DNA of 64,000 nt from Auricularia sp. M13 (taxonomy: Eukaryota; Basidiomycota; Agaricomycetes; Auriculariales; Auriculariaceae), in contig CM073198.1 in assembly GCA_037042915.1 (NCBI GenBank), positions 4,030,001 to 4,094,000 on the forward strand, written 5' to 3'. The notes beneath the pieces are model-generated. The model worked only from the letters and a program-made list of their open reading frames with translations, searched no databases and was not told where the DNA came from. Shown here piece after piece: positions 22,268-33,426 of this stretch (position 1 is its first letter; every line of letters starts with the position of its first letter). A program made the position numbers and the translations under genes.

Positions 22268-24143
22268 CTAATCGTAACTAGCAAGGTCAGACCTGTAAGT
22301 GCCGACATCGACGCTGGCGTGGGGAAACTCGGCCTGGACGCGCGGCCAGAGCCAGCACATCGGAGTGAGGTAGGCAACATCGGACGCCGCCACTGTCTGG
22401 CCGGCGCCGCCGATGAGCATGCCAAGCATGCGTCCGGCCCCGTCAGCGACCATAGCGCCAGAATCGCCCGCGGCGGAGAAGGCACTGCTCTGTCCGCCGT
22501 CGTGGTTGTAAACCGCCCACGCCATCGAAACCACGCCGGTATCCGCATCGCGGATGAACGATTCCATGCCGTTGGCACGCCCAATCGTCACGCCGGTCGC
22601 GGCCCCGTTCTTGACGACGAACACGCAGGGACGATGCTCATAGTCGACCATGTCGGGCGCGCGCATGAGCTCCTCGGAGAGCATGCCGCGAAGCCGCAGG
22701 CGGCCGAGGGTCCTATAGAAATTACCCGATGGCCGCATTTCCATCAGCCCCTCGAATTTCTCTGCTCCAGTCTCGGCGCCTGAGCAAAATCCAAGGGAAT
22801 CAGTACTTGGAGGCGGGACAAGCTGGACAACGATAAACGCACCGAGGTCGATGTAATTACCATCGAGATACTCAAACTTGGCGCTATCCAGTTCGATGAC
22901 GGCCCAATCCTCGATGAAACCGCCGGGCTCGGCATTGAAGGCGATGGGCGGAGCACGGTGGACGTGTCCGATGATGCGGTCGCTTGCGCTACTCCATTGC
23001 GTCTGCACGGTCTCGAGGAGGACGCCGAGATCCTCGGCGGCGCTTTCAGGCAGTGGGGCATATAATGCGGACGCGATCCAAATCCTTGGTAATCGCGGCG
23101 ATGTCAACCTTGAGGACCTTGGTCTGCAACTCCTTCTCCAACATCTCAATTCTCCGCTGACTATCTTCGGCCTCCTTGCGATAGTGGTTGAGACGTCCAC
23201 GTATGGATTGGAGCAGCCCGTCGAAGGCGGCATTGCTGAGCAACTGGACATTCTTGAACTGCATGCCGGCGCCCTGCATCGGATAGTCGTCATTATGAGA
23301 GTTGAGCAAGAGATGTCGGCAGGCAAGTCCAAAGAGCTTGTTGCTCTCGCCACCCTCAGCAAAGTAGACGGCCATAGTGCCCTGGGCGTCTGGACGGTCG
23401 GCAGCGACAATGGACAAGCCGAGGGCAGGGGTGAGAGGACCGCGGACTTCCCCCGACTTATCAAGAAATTTACCGAGGGACTCGAGCAACGGGGGACCGA
23501 CCGAGGGGCGGTAGACAGACTCGAGGAACTCAACCTCGACGTCGTGGATGTCGAAGCGCGCGAGAACAACGAGGATATCGTCGGCGGCTTGCCGTGCCAG
23601 CGCAGTTTCGACCGAACCCGGCTGGACGCCTATCCAAATGACGACCGGGAGGAGGACACTGAAGACGCGGCCGTGATCCTTGGTTTGCTTCTCGGCAAGG
23701 AAGCGGACGACGTCGATTGTCGTCCAGGCCATGTTGGTCACCAGGAGCAGGTCTCGAACCAGTGGACCTACCGTGTCCTTCCAGATGGCGTTGAGCCGGT
23801 GGCCGTAGACACCGCGGGCCTTCTTGCGTAGAGGGTAGGTCTCCGGGTGACTGGGCATGACAAAAGGCCGAGCCTCGCTGCTAGAGCGGTAGACGATGGT
23901 TGGCGGGCTCCGCGAGATGCCAGAATAGTAGAAGGTGAGCTCGTCGCGGGAAATGGCGGGGACTCTGTCGTGCTTGGCCTTCAAGGGCGCATCACGATCG
24001 CGCGGGCCGACGTCTCCGCTGCAGCTTGATACGGATGACAGTCGATCCGGATAGGAGCGGTCGTTGTTCGAAACAGCGTCGACTTGGGCGTAAGGTATGA
24101 ATAGGAAACAATTTTTATTTGGCTCCGATAGCTCGCTCAGCAA
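22268..24143 (-). CDS. trypsin-fold serine protease-like protein, Agaricomycete-expanded family
   Basis: The N-terminal half carries PPTIVYRSSSEA, AIWKDTVGPLVRDLL, WTTIDVVRFL, IWIGVQPGS and DVEVEFLESVYRPSVGP, blocks typical of a large mushroom family of unknown role. Candidate catalytic residues of an S1-like fold are present in order: His in FGLACRHLLL, Asp in EDWAVIELD and Ser in FSAAGDSGAMVADGAGRM. The tail is LIGGAGQTVAASDVAYLTP. A coiled-coil segment (RKEAEDSQRRIEMLEKELQ) separates the halves. Around 23050-23090 the N-terminal frame stops (RIICPTA) while the C-terminal frame (PLPESAAEDLGVLLETVQ) starts, with no intron of normal size. This points to a single frameshift, a sequencing slip or an unusual splice. 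The gene lies between two direct copies of RPB4 5' DNA. The start is uncertain: an upstream ATG at 24143 or an internal one at 23858. Confidence 0.65.
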
Positions 24144-24304
24144 AAGAGAAAGGGCAAATGACTTCTCCCTGTTGCCAATTACGAGGTCGGACTGAGAAGG
24201 GTCCGTAAGCCGAAGTAACCGGAGGCCCTATTGAAAAGTAATCGGAGTTTCACAACGATGACCGGACTCAGTTGACAGACGGACAGCACGGACACAGCAC
24301 CAAC

Positions 24305-24435
24305 ATACAGACCAGAACCCAGCTTCAGCGAGGCAGCATCGTCCTCGGATTCTGTGAGCCGTTGCAATCTGACATGGAGGAAGACAAGATGGTCTAATAA
24401 CAGCGGCCAAACAACACGCCGAAGGGCTGAAGAAC
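24305..24435 (-). pseudogene. decayed copy of RPB4 first exon and promoter
   Basis: On the minus strand an ATG near 24375 is followed by CAGATTGCAACGG and a diverged first exon ending GAAGCTGGGTTCTG before a GTCTGT donor, matching RPB4 exon 1 and its donor at 22151-22078. Small deletions break its reading frame and no later exon is present. The matching promoter sequence (GGCCAAACAACACGC) follows. Together with copy 1 it brackets the protease-like gene. Confidence 0.75.
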
Positions 24436-24785
24436 AAAACGCGACCTTCGAAATAATATGCGCTTGCAAAGATTCCTCGAAAGCAGGCAAGCTGTGGGAT
24501 ATGGGACAGCTCTCACGATATGATCAGCATGGCTCAAAGTAAAAGATCCTGAATGCTCAGCCAGTCACTGCCCGATAACATGTCAGCAAAACAAAGGTCT
24601 AGTAATTGTTCTATGTGGGAATCGTGATCATGATCATGTGCAAATGCATCGATACAGCGGATAAACATGCAAGCAAGCAGGTCCGAGTCGGGCAAATGTC
24701 CATTGCGCGCGCATCGTCGTCGGGTATCGGTTATCGTGTCATCTTCATGCTCGTCGCCGCGTTGAAATCACATCACGACGCCCGC
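24436..24785. other. intergenic, no gene seen
   Basis: This is 3' flank of the GH16 gene and remnant RPB4 upstream DNA. No coding frame is convincing. Confidence 0.4.
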
Positions 24786-26410
24786 TCATCGCAGAGCCCA
24801 CAGAGCGCCAGCAACAGTCGCCAGCGCCAGCGCCGCGAGGCTCCGCACATCCAAGCCCACGCGCGCAGTGCCGCGTCCAGTGCCGCCGTGCAGGCCGTTG
24901 TCGCCGCTGCTGTCGCCGCCCGAGCCAGAGCCAGAGCCAGCATCGGGCGCGCGCACGGGCCCGCTGAACGAGCCCTGCGTGCCGTCGTTGAACACGCGCA
25001 GCGAGACGATCTCGAAGTAGGCCTCCTTGTAGTTGGACGGGGGCCCGATCACCCAGTCCAGGTAGCACGCATTCTGATTACACGTCAGCATGCGTGCGGA
25101 GGATGGAGGGAGGATAGGGATGTGGACGGACCTCGCGCGTGGCGGGACAGGTCTGGTTGAAGACGGCGCCGCCAAAGACGCCGCAGAGGCTGATGTCGAG
25201 CACGATGGCCTGCTGCTGGAAGAACTGGCCGATGTTGCAGCTCGCCGCGGGGTACAGCGCCACCGGCGCGCCGAGCGTCGACGTATCGATGCTCGTGCTG
25301 TTCGCCGACGACTGCAGCGCCTGCGGGATGTCGGCGCGCGAGAAGAACCAGATCCTGCGTGAGGTTATGTTGAGCTTTGCAGAATAAGGCATGTAGGACG
25401 GCGGCAGCACGTACGAGATGGCGTCCGTCGCAAACTCGGTGACCCACATGCCGCCGCCAGCGCCGTTGAACCCTGCGCCGTAGCTCTTGTCGGACGGGTC
25501 GCGGATGATGCAGCCCGCGTTAGCGTCGTCGCCGCAGTCCGTCAACAGTACCGTCCCGGACATGCCCTCATTCGACTGGGCGATGGTGCACCCGGGCGAA
25601 GTGTGAAGCGCCTGTAGACAGTCAGATTCAGAAGGTGGAGCGCAGCCGCCTCAGGACGCACCATTTGGTTGTTGGTTGCCTAGAATATGCAGGCAAGTGA
25701 CTATTATTACCCATCTCGCGATACACGCGCGTGCGGACACGCACCTGGTTCGTCTGCTCGAGGATGTCGATCTCTCTGCTCACAGCCATTGAATGCACAA
25801 ACACAATGCACTGCTGTGCACGCACCCTCCTTCAGGCCATTGTCGCGCAGCAGTCCAGTAGGCGGGCCATACACTAACAGCGTTGTGGGGACCTGGTCAG
25901 TGCTAAATCTGAAGGTACCAGCAAGCGCCGCACCTGCATCCAAATGGGATCTATGAGCCATAGTGCGAAATTAGCTACAGCACGAGAACGGCGTGCGCTA
26001 AATACATACGTGAACGGCATCGAGCACAAAGACGTTGCCCGGACCATAGGTCTCGGTGGTGTTGATGCTGACGCTGAAGCGCTTTTGGTTGTACACGACC
26101 TGCAGAAGATGTTAGCACGACGGAAAAAAGTCTGGTTCGATTTGCGCACTGTGCTGGTGTCGTCGACCTTGATGATCGCATTGCCCTTGTCGTTGACGGA
26201 TGTCAGGCCAGCAGACATCGCGTAACTTCGGTTTGCGAGGAAGTCGTCGCCCGAGTTCAGAAAGTCGGCCGTCGGGGCGTTGTTGACGGTGTCGTATCCG
26301 CCAAAGTACTGGAACGCGTCGAAGAACGTCTTCCCGCCGTTGTACCGCAGCAGGTTGTATGACTTGGCGCTAACCAGCGCCGGGAGTGCGAGCAGAGCGG
26401 CCGTTCTCAT
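24786..26410 (-). CDS. GPI-anchored GH16 endo-1,3(4)-beta-glucanase-like enzyme
   Basis: The enzyme should cut or remodel beta-1,3 or mixed-linkage glucans of the cell wall. A signal peptide (MRTAALLALPALVSA) leads to KSYNLLRYNGGKTFFDAF. After several introns the active site reads WPAYWT, then EGGEIDILEQTNQ when exons are joined across introns near 25800-25850. This supplies the GH16 signature E-x-D-x-x-E with nucleophile and acid/base. Next come NNQMALHTSPGC, DPSDKSYGAGFNGAGGGMW and IWFFSRADIPQAL, all family landmarks. The C-terminus has NACYLDWVIGPPSNYKEAYF, a Gly/Ser-rich linker and a hydrophobic end (SLAALALATVAGALWAL), the pattern of a GPI-attachment signal. The stop is at 24786-24788 and the start at 26410. 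It is likely bound to the outer membrane or wall. Confidence 0.9.
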
Positions 26411-27724
26411 CCTGAGTTGTCGTCAAGTGGATGGAAGGAGGGAAAGAGCGGATGACGGCAAGTCGCGACGGATTGCTTCAACCATCGAGGCGTTGCGGAG
26501 CCTTTTATTTTGGGACGTCGTATGAAAAGCTGTGATTCGTCAGGAAATGTCACCCTCAGTGGGCCCAGAATTAGGCTCGCAGAAGAACCCAGAGCATCCA
26601 GCGGACATGACCGTTGCAGGGAGGCAGTGACGTCAAGCGCTGCAACGCATCCCACGTGACTCATAAAAATCTCACGAGGGGGTGCCACCGAGTCGCCATT
26701 GCACTGATGCAGGACAAGCGTCAAACAGCCTTGGGGTCCATTCTGTTCTACCAAGGGGTCCGAGACGGCCGTGAAAAATCGTGTGACGAGCCAGCCGAGG
26801 GTGCAAATCAAAAGACAATTCAGTCCCGCTCCAACATGAACGTCTCCAAGCAGACCGTTGCCTTTGTTAGGTCAGCGACACCCCTAGATGATTCAGAAGA
26901 ATATAGCATGAAGTCCCTCCGTCGAATCTCAGTCCGTGCAGAAACTAGACACGATCTGATGAGCCCGTGTGCCACTGGCAGGCGCACAGTAAATAGATGC
27001 CGGAGGTTTGTATTGCGACAGCCGTGGCAATCACTCAGTGGGTGCTGTAGATGCGTTGACACCAGCATACGTCGACGATGAGCATAGGCACGTCGAGCTA
27101 GGCGGGTCCAGTACGTTCACTAGTAAGCAGCTGTATCCATGAGTCAATCCACATGCAATCAGGCAGGAATCGCGAATGTTATCGCGTGTGCATGCTGCGA
27201 TCTCGTAGGCTCAATATGTACGCAGCAGCCTAGTAGTCGTTCACTTGCCACGGCGCCAAGAGGGATTTGGACACATAGCATCCGCCGCTCCTCGAGGTAA
27301 GATATTGCGCAGGATCCAAGGCGGGATGCGTCGAGTAAAGTCTTTGGAAACGCGATGACGACGGGGACAGGTCGGGCTTCGAACACGGCGCCAATACACC
27401 ACGGATGCCCAAAGCGGATACTTGCCAGGCATATTTGGCCGAGTTTCTCGCCTCACAGTCAGTCCGGACTCAGGAATATCTCTAATCTACTGAAGGAATA
27501 TGGCCATTAGAGCCTCCTGCAGCACTTTTTGCTGAGACGTCCGAGACTGTTGCAGTATCACTTGAAGGCTGTGCTCCGCGGTACCCTGAGAGCTTCTGAT
27601 ATACTGGATTTACGAGGGGTGCACTGCAGTTCTAATATCTACTACTGATGTGCAACAAAAAGGAGAAAGAGCTGATTCCCGGGAGACTGCAGGTGGATGT
27701 TCATCTGCTCTTTGCGTCTCTTCC
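26411..27724. other. intergenic, no gene seen
   Basis: This is 1.3 kb between GH16 upstream DNA and the 3' end of dsRNA-binding gene 3. Short frames exist on both strands but none has recognisable content. Confidence 0.4.
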
Positions 27725-28074
27725 CTACTTCGCCTGACCAAGAGCTTGCATTGCCTTCTGCGCTGCGGCCTCCTTGGCCGACTTCACACCGACAGCAATG
27801 CCCGTGTATGACTTCCCTGTGTTCCTGACTATGACGAGAGAGTTCAATAGTTGCATCGGCCTGCCTGGAGAACACTTACGCGTCACTGTTGCCGTGTATT
27901 TGTCGCCCGGCGCGGGGCCAGTGACGGTGTAAGAGATCTCGTTCTGCGTCCCGCGGGTCCTCTGGTAGAAGTTGTTGAGGCCTTGGACGTAGCCGTTGAC
28001 TACTCTGTGAGTCAGCTGCAGCACCCGATGACCGAACGTTCGGGCCCACCCTGAGCGTGCGAGGTGGAAGCCAT
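27725..28074 (-). CDS. dsRNA-binding-domain-only micro-protein 3
   Basis: The predicted protein has 83 residues from exons 28050-28074, 27880-28002 and 27725-27828 on the minus strand, both introns phase 1. The short first exon gives MASTSHAQ. The remainder is one dsRNA-binding motif: GYVQGLNNFYQRTRG, ISYTVTGPAPGDKYTATVT, then GKSYTGIAVG and the basic helix KSAKEAAAQKAMQALG. The last exon is exactly 104 bases. GYVQGLNN, TYTATVT/KYTATVT and GKSYTG tie it most closely to gene 2. As with the others there is no second domain, so any effect would come from RNA binding or dimerisation. Confidence 0.82.
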
Positions 28075-28164
28075 GTGAAGATGGATGGATGGATGAAAGG
28101 GTTGTTGGAGAACGCTGCTGCCAGTGGCTTGCTTGCTGATTGAAGCCCTCACAAATCTCCAGAC

Positions 28165-28171
28165 ATTTATA
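28165..28171 (-). promoter_or_regulatory. TATA box of dsRNA-binding gene 3
   Basis: GGTATAAATG on the minus strand lies about 91 bases upstream of the ATG at 28074. Genes 1 and 2 have a similar GTATAAAT box. Confidence 0.55.
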
Positions 28172-29064
28172 CCAGCTACCCGCGATTCCACGCCCGTAGT
28201 AATCCCTACTACGGCGCGGAGATGGGCACACCAGCGCCGGTATCTCATTGCAGAACGCGCGCGTCAGGCCTCTCCGGGCTGCACCAACTGGATACTGATT
28301 ACGCATATTGTTCGCTCGTCGGTTTTGGACACCCGCTCCAGTAAGCATATGAGGACGGAACTCGAGTCCGAGCACATGCTGAACGCCGGCTCCGGACATC
28401 CTGTCTTGCAGTGGCAATCGGTGCAAGTCCACGGCTAGCAGAGACAGACAGAATACGCCACAGTAGAGGTCTAGATGCGCGACAAGGCCGAGGGAAGCAG
28501 CAAAATAGCAATCAGAGCATGCCCAGTTGTCGCGGTACAAGAAAACCCCTTCCCGCCGAGTTAGTTTCCCGCGGAGAAGCGCCAGAGGTAAGCATATAGC
28601 CGCCACGTGAGATTCCTGACTTGTGAGTAATGAGCTGCTGGCTGGCTGGCGTTGGTGCGGTAATTGTGTCAAACGGGCGCAGATCGTCGTGCCGGCGTCT
28701 GACGGCCGGCGATGCACAATTGCATCGCTTGGAGGGAAAGAGAAGGAAAGGATTCGGTGGGGGCACACGTCCGAACTACAGACGAAACGCAAGAGGTCGC
28801 AGACGATCCAAGTCAATGGTGACGGACGGGTAATCGCCCATCAGAAGATGCAATGTGGAGAGGACACCAGGTCAGACAGCGCGCCTCGGAAATATGCCGC
28901 CGGTGAGCGATACTGGCCGGTTCAACTGACTGCGCACCGGATGCCCGGGGCTTGCATCGTGCGGGTGGTACAAGGCCGGAAAAGCTGGCCTGCGCGCTGC
29001 GCTCGGGAGTGAAGCTGAAGGCAGATCAAACGCACGTGGTGGGGATTATGGCTATGGACCTGGT
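28172..29064. other. intergenic, no gene seen
   Basis: No recognised gene. Frames on both strands lack family-like content. Confidence 0.4.
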
Positions 29065-30697
29065 CTATGGACACTTCGAAGGGCGATTGGTGGAAGCGTC
29101 TTCTGCGACGACGCTTCGCACGGTCCAGCGTGAAGAAGTGCGCGTATCAGGATGTGTCGCCGGTACTAAGCCGGTTGCGCGTCGAAAAGGACGCTCGTAA
29201 CCTATATTCCCACTGTAGCTAGAAGCGCACACATACCATTCACTGTACATACCAACTCTTCCTCGAAGCAACAATTCCACGTCCTCTGCTACGTTTTGCT
29301 GAGCGGAAGAAGGTTCCGTGAGGCGGTCGAGCAGCGTCAGGTCTTCAGACCTCGTTAGGCCCGGCACGAACTCGCCAGAGTCCTTGTTACCGAAATCGTC
29401 GTCGTCGTCGTCGTCGTCGTCGTCAGCGTCAGTCCTTTGGTCCACAGATGCGGCCCACGATACAATGGTCATGTCGGAGCGTACCGAACCATTCGAAATC
29501 GACAGGTCTGTGCCGGGAGGTCGGGAAATCTGGCCTGCCAGTGAATCATTGGTGCAGTAATGGCCTCGACGACCAAGCTCGGCCATGAGCAGTTTTGAGG
29601 ACGATGAAAGATTTGATGGACGATGTCTTCGAGGTGCACCTGCAGGCCGTACAGGGAGCACTGGTGGACAACGGGGACATTGGCCTTGTTGACAGCCATG
29701 ACTTTGGAGTACAGATTGACGAGCATTGCAAAAAGACTGAGACGAGATGTAGGGCGGAGCATAAGCGGCTTGTTGCCCACGAAGAGTCTAGGAAAGTCAA
29801 GGTCGGAGTTAGACGCAACTCGGCAATGAACCCAGCATGCTTCGTCGGTCGCAGACCCACGGCATCCCGGCCTGAGCATCATGAACGGTTCCCTATCGGG
29901 TAGATATTCATCGGGGTGGATGACAAGCAACTCCCAGTCGATATTCGTGGTGTCATAAATGCGGGCCTTCGTCAAGCCTTCGTCCCATTAGCATGCATCA
30001 CGAAAGACAAAGGGCAGTAGTACCGTCAAATTGCGCGGAGCACCTGGATCTTGAGAGCATCTTCTATCCCAGTCTTCGTTATCCATAAGGAGTTGAAACT
30101 TATTTTTTTCAAGAGCCCGTATGACGGGGCAATGGCGATATTGCCATAGGTTTCCAGATGGATACGGAGGTCTGCACGTACTAACGCGATGTTAATGATA
30201 ACAGTCATAAGCGTGCAAATTGACCCACAAAGGAGGAGGTTGCATAAGCTGTCGAATCGGAATTGCTCGTTGTGATTGAATCCTAGCTTTGTTAGCCATT
30301 CCTCCTGCGTGCAAACTGCGTCAACGCAAGCTAAGGGTACTCCGAGCAGGCTCACGAGAGCCGTTTGAGTGGCAGCGAATTCTTCACTCGTTTGGTCCTT
30401 GTGAAGTTGGCGCTGGGCATTTAGAATATACGTTGCTTCCTGCCCGGACGAGGAAGAGCCGGTAACGAAATCCCATCGTTCGTTCTTCAATAGCGTGCGC
30501 TAGATGTTTTTCTCAAGGGCTGCCGTTTTGCTATCAACGGGGCTGCTTCGTCCGTCGCTGGCTGCGTGCTCTGCGGCTTCGTCGGCCGCCGTGCTCGGAC
30601 AGTGGGAAGGGTCACGAGGACGCAGCGGGTTGTTGAGTCGATGAAGGGCGACTGGACGTACGACAACGCGCACGGTGGCGTCCACATCTGAGCTCAT
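29065..30697 (-). CDS. unrecognised protein with one or two membrane segments (model tentative)
   Basis: I do not recognise this gene. A candidate start at 30697 reads MSSDVDATVRVVVRPVALHR. An exon starting near 30480 gives NERWDFVTGSSSSGQEATY, LHKDQTSEEFAATQTALVSL and a hydrophobic stretch LCNLLLCGSICTLMTVIINI that looks membrane-spanning. Across a probable intron, the chain goes on ARIYDTTNIDWELLVIHPDE and continues to VNLYSKVMAVNKANVPVVHQ and LVVEAITAPMIHWQ. A further exon carries a run of aspartates coded by a GAC repeat. The join between the first two pieces has an in-frame TAG near 30500 unless an intron removes it, and the 3' end is approximate. The gene follows the CorA-like gene on the same strand. 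Confidence 0.4.
29398..29424. repeat. GTC/GAC trinucleotide microsatellite
   Basis: Nine uninterrupted GTC units on the plus strand read as GAC on the minus strand and give a poly-aspartate run in the tentative gene at 29065-30697. Confidence 0.9.
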
Positions 30698-30976
30698 GGT
30701 GGCTTGCCAACAGAAATCGGCTATCTTCCGAGACTAGCTGGGCTCCCAGGATTACCAGCATGACGACCTGAACCAATACATCTCAGTTTTCATCAATATG
30801 TCTCTGAATGGTGGCGTCACTCAACCCAAACGAATAGCAAGAAAATGCTTGGCGTACTATATTATGTGGTATTTTAGTATAACTGGGCCGGGATTGACTG
30901 TAGACCTAAAGCACAAAGACGGCCACCAACAGATTCGTGAACACGGATCTGCTACTTCAATGCCTAACATACCCAA

Positions 30977-33080
30977 TCAGGAGGGCAGCGTAGCCTCCGT
31001 ATCCCAAGTCGTGCGGCGTCGTTTGAGGTGCAGCTTCTCTAATAATGTCGTACTGGTCGACGTCTTGAAGTATGCGGGCTTTGTGTCATCGTCGGGCACG
31101 GGCGTCTGTGGCGGAGACCGGGGCAGGGATTCCCGCGGCGCAGTGAAGCGCTGCCAAGCATACGCCAAACTGAGCGTGAGGAACGTCAGCGGGATGGAGA
31201 TGGCGAAGAACAGCCAGCCGTCGCGCGCGATCTTCACGGCGCCCTGCCCGCTGCCATCAGGATTGAAGTCGAATATACCCATGCTCAGTAATGTCTGCGC
31301 TGCCGTCAGATGCCGCATGACGCACAGTAGGCTAAGTACGCACGCAGACGAAGGTCGCTGGGAGGTAGACGAGCGTGACGACTGTGATGGTCTTCATGAT
31401 CTCGCTGTCGCGCTTCGCGTCGCGCGCGATGGCCTCAGTCGCGATTGCCTGCTTGCGGTTGTCCTCCGCGATTTGGTACATCTTCAGCCCGTTGTGTAGC
31501 TGCGAGAATCCGAGCAGCTGCGAAGCGCAATGAATCAGAAAATTTGTGTTGCTTCCTGTGCGACTTCTTACGACTTCGATGGACGTCTGGATGGCGTCCG
31601 CGCAGTCGGTGTACACCCTCGCGAGCTGGAGCGCGAGCGCGTGCTGCGCATTCAGCGAATCTTCGATGCTTCGGAAGAGCCGCCCCTCGTCGACATGCCG
31701 CAGACCGCTAAACCGCAGGTGCTCCTGGCGAATGATGCCGATGTCCTGCACGATGCCCTTCATCGAGCTCGCGCTCCGCAGGTTATGCCGTCGGTCGCGA
31801 GTGAAATCCTCGAGCAGCTTCGCGTGATTGCGCTCATCCTGCGACATGAACTTCTTAGCCTGCGCCATCCGTGTCAGTACCAAGATCGCTCGCCGTGACG
31901 ATGGACCGCGCGACATACATCTTTCGAGACGCGTCGTCGCCAAAGCATCGCAGTCCGCCGCGCAGCGTTGAGGATTGACGTATAAAACATCAGAACAAGT
32001 ACGAATGGATCATCAGTTGCGCGGACAGTCGGCGCCGCCGCACACGCCTGGCGCAGAATGCGGAAGAGCGGACTATGGCTCATTGTCAAGATGATGATCT
32101 CGCCCGTCATGTAGTTGTATGTGAGGTAGAGCGCGGGATTGCGGAAGCCGCCGATGTCCGGGTCGCGCCCTGCTTCTCGCGCGTGGGCGGCCTGCAGTTT
32201 GTCGCTGTAAAACTCGGCGTCGGCCAGATAGTCCGTGTGGAGAAGCTGAACTGGACATTTCGTCCAGCAATCTATTGAGCTATCAGTAGAGAGTCCATTT
32301 GAGAATATGGTGTCGTACGAAGGATCGTCGTCTGTGAACCCGATGTCTCCGTGATAGACTCGGTGAACGCTTGAAAACCGAGGCCAAAGTTGTCGGTTTT
32401 AAAGGTGAGCGCCACGTTGATCGGCGCTTGGCAGTACGAGAAGAATCGTCGCATGCATGGTGTTTTTGTACTCTCCCCACCGTAATGCGCGCAAGGAAAG
32501 CTGAAATGAATGTATCAACAGAAATTCAAGAATGCTGAAGAGAGTGATACTCACAATAACCGAATTTGTGGTTGATTGGAAGTGCCCGCTGGCGCCTGTC
32601 GAAGGCGCTCATACTCCCTAAACCGTCGTTCCAGGTCCCGAGTATTTATTCTGTTATCGAACTGGCCTGTACAGCATTTGTGAGCGATATGCAACCAAGG
32701 TATAGGCACTTACAGATTCCATTGGCCGAGTATTCTGCTATGTGAATCGGCTACGTGTCGGTCAGGAAATCCGAGCAGAGAGCCGCAAGTACGCCACAAA
32801 CCTTTGGACGGTCGCACAACCGCCGGCAATTTGGCCTTGGGCAAAAGTACGAGCGAATTTCGCTTGCGTCGTCCAGCACTGGGTTAAAATTTCGACAATT
32901 CTCTGGCCATTGAGTCCAGGCTTGCGGGACCCGTTGCGGCGAGCGCCTTGGCGAAGGCGTGAGTGTCGGGGAGTGTGTCCGAGCACCGTCCTCTGAGTGC
33001 TCGTGTTGATCGACAGTTGGAATGCCAAGGTCAATGTCTAGGAGGAATAGCGGTGATGGATCAGGCTCTGGCGCAGACAT
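30977..33080 (-). CDS. CorA-like membrane protein
   Basis: The C-terminal part has the two adjacent membrane helices of CorA-type divalent cation channels as seen in a fungal side family: RDSEIMKTITVVTLVYLPAT, then LLSMGIFDFNPDG, then DGWLFFAISIPLTFLTLSLA. The classical GMN filter is not seen; SMG occupies that place, so transport of magnesium cannot be assumed. Before it lies a helical cytosolic region (FSQLHNGLKMYQIAEDNRKQ; MKGIVQDIGIIRQEHLRFSG). Upstream exons include RINTRDLERRFREYERLRQA near 32650-32580 and an N-terminal exon starting MSAPEPDPSPLFLLDIDLG at 33080 with QWPENCRNFNPVLDDASEI. The stop is at 30977. Some middle and 5' junctions are not resolved. Confidence 0.7.
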
Positions 33081-33426
33081 GGAGGCTGCCGAGTTTCCTG
33101 TTGAAAGGTGCGTGCAACTGAACGCCAACCACAGAGCACGTGCGAGGAACGAAAAATGTGCGACGAGTAAGAGTCGCAGGCAAAGGATCCGCGCTTGCAG
33201 CTCAACCAAGTGGTGGTGGTCATCATTAAAGAATTAGAATAGCACGGTCACTGATGGCCGTGACAGATTCTGTCGGTCCGAAAGTACCGACCGCTATTTT
33301 GTTGTTCATGATCAGAAGAAAAAACCTTGAAGCAAATCATTTGCTCTATCATGGTCCATATCAACTCCAATGCTATAATTAAGAGTCATACGTGACATTG
33401 AGATTATTATGCGGAGCACACCCAGA
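33081..33426. other. intergenic, AT-rich
   Basis: This is a comparatively AT-rich spacer between the CorA-like gene and the first MFS gene; it probably holds the CorA-like promoter and the MFS 3' end. No gene seen. Confidence 0.4.

Noticed and set aside
23747-23766. tRNA-like B-box (GGTCTCGAACC, reverse strand)
   Set aside because: It lies inside the coding frame of the protease-like gene; no acceptor stem or A-box at the right distance.
30798-31499. Long plus-strand frame over the CorA-like gene
   Set aside because: It is antisense to exons with clear CorA-like membrane helices and has no family-like content.
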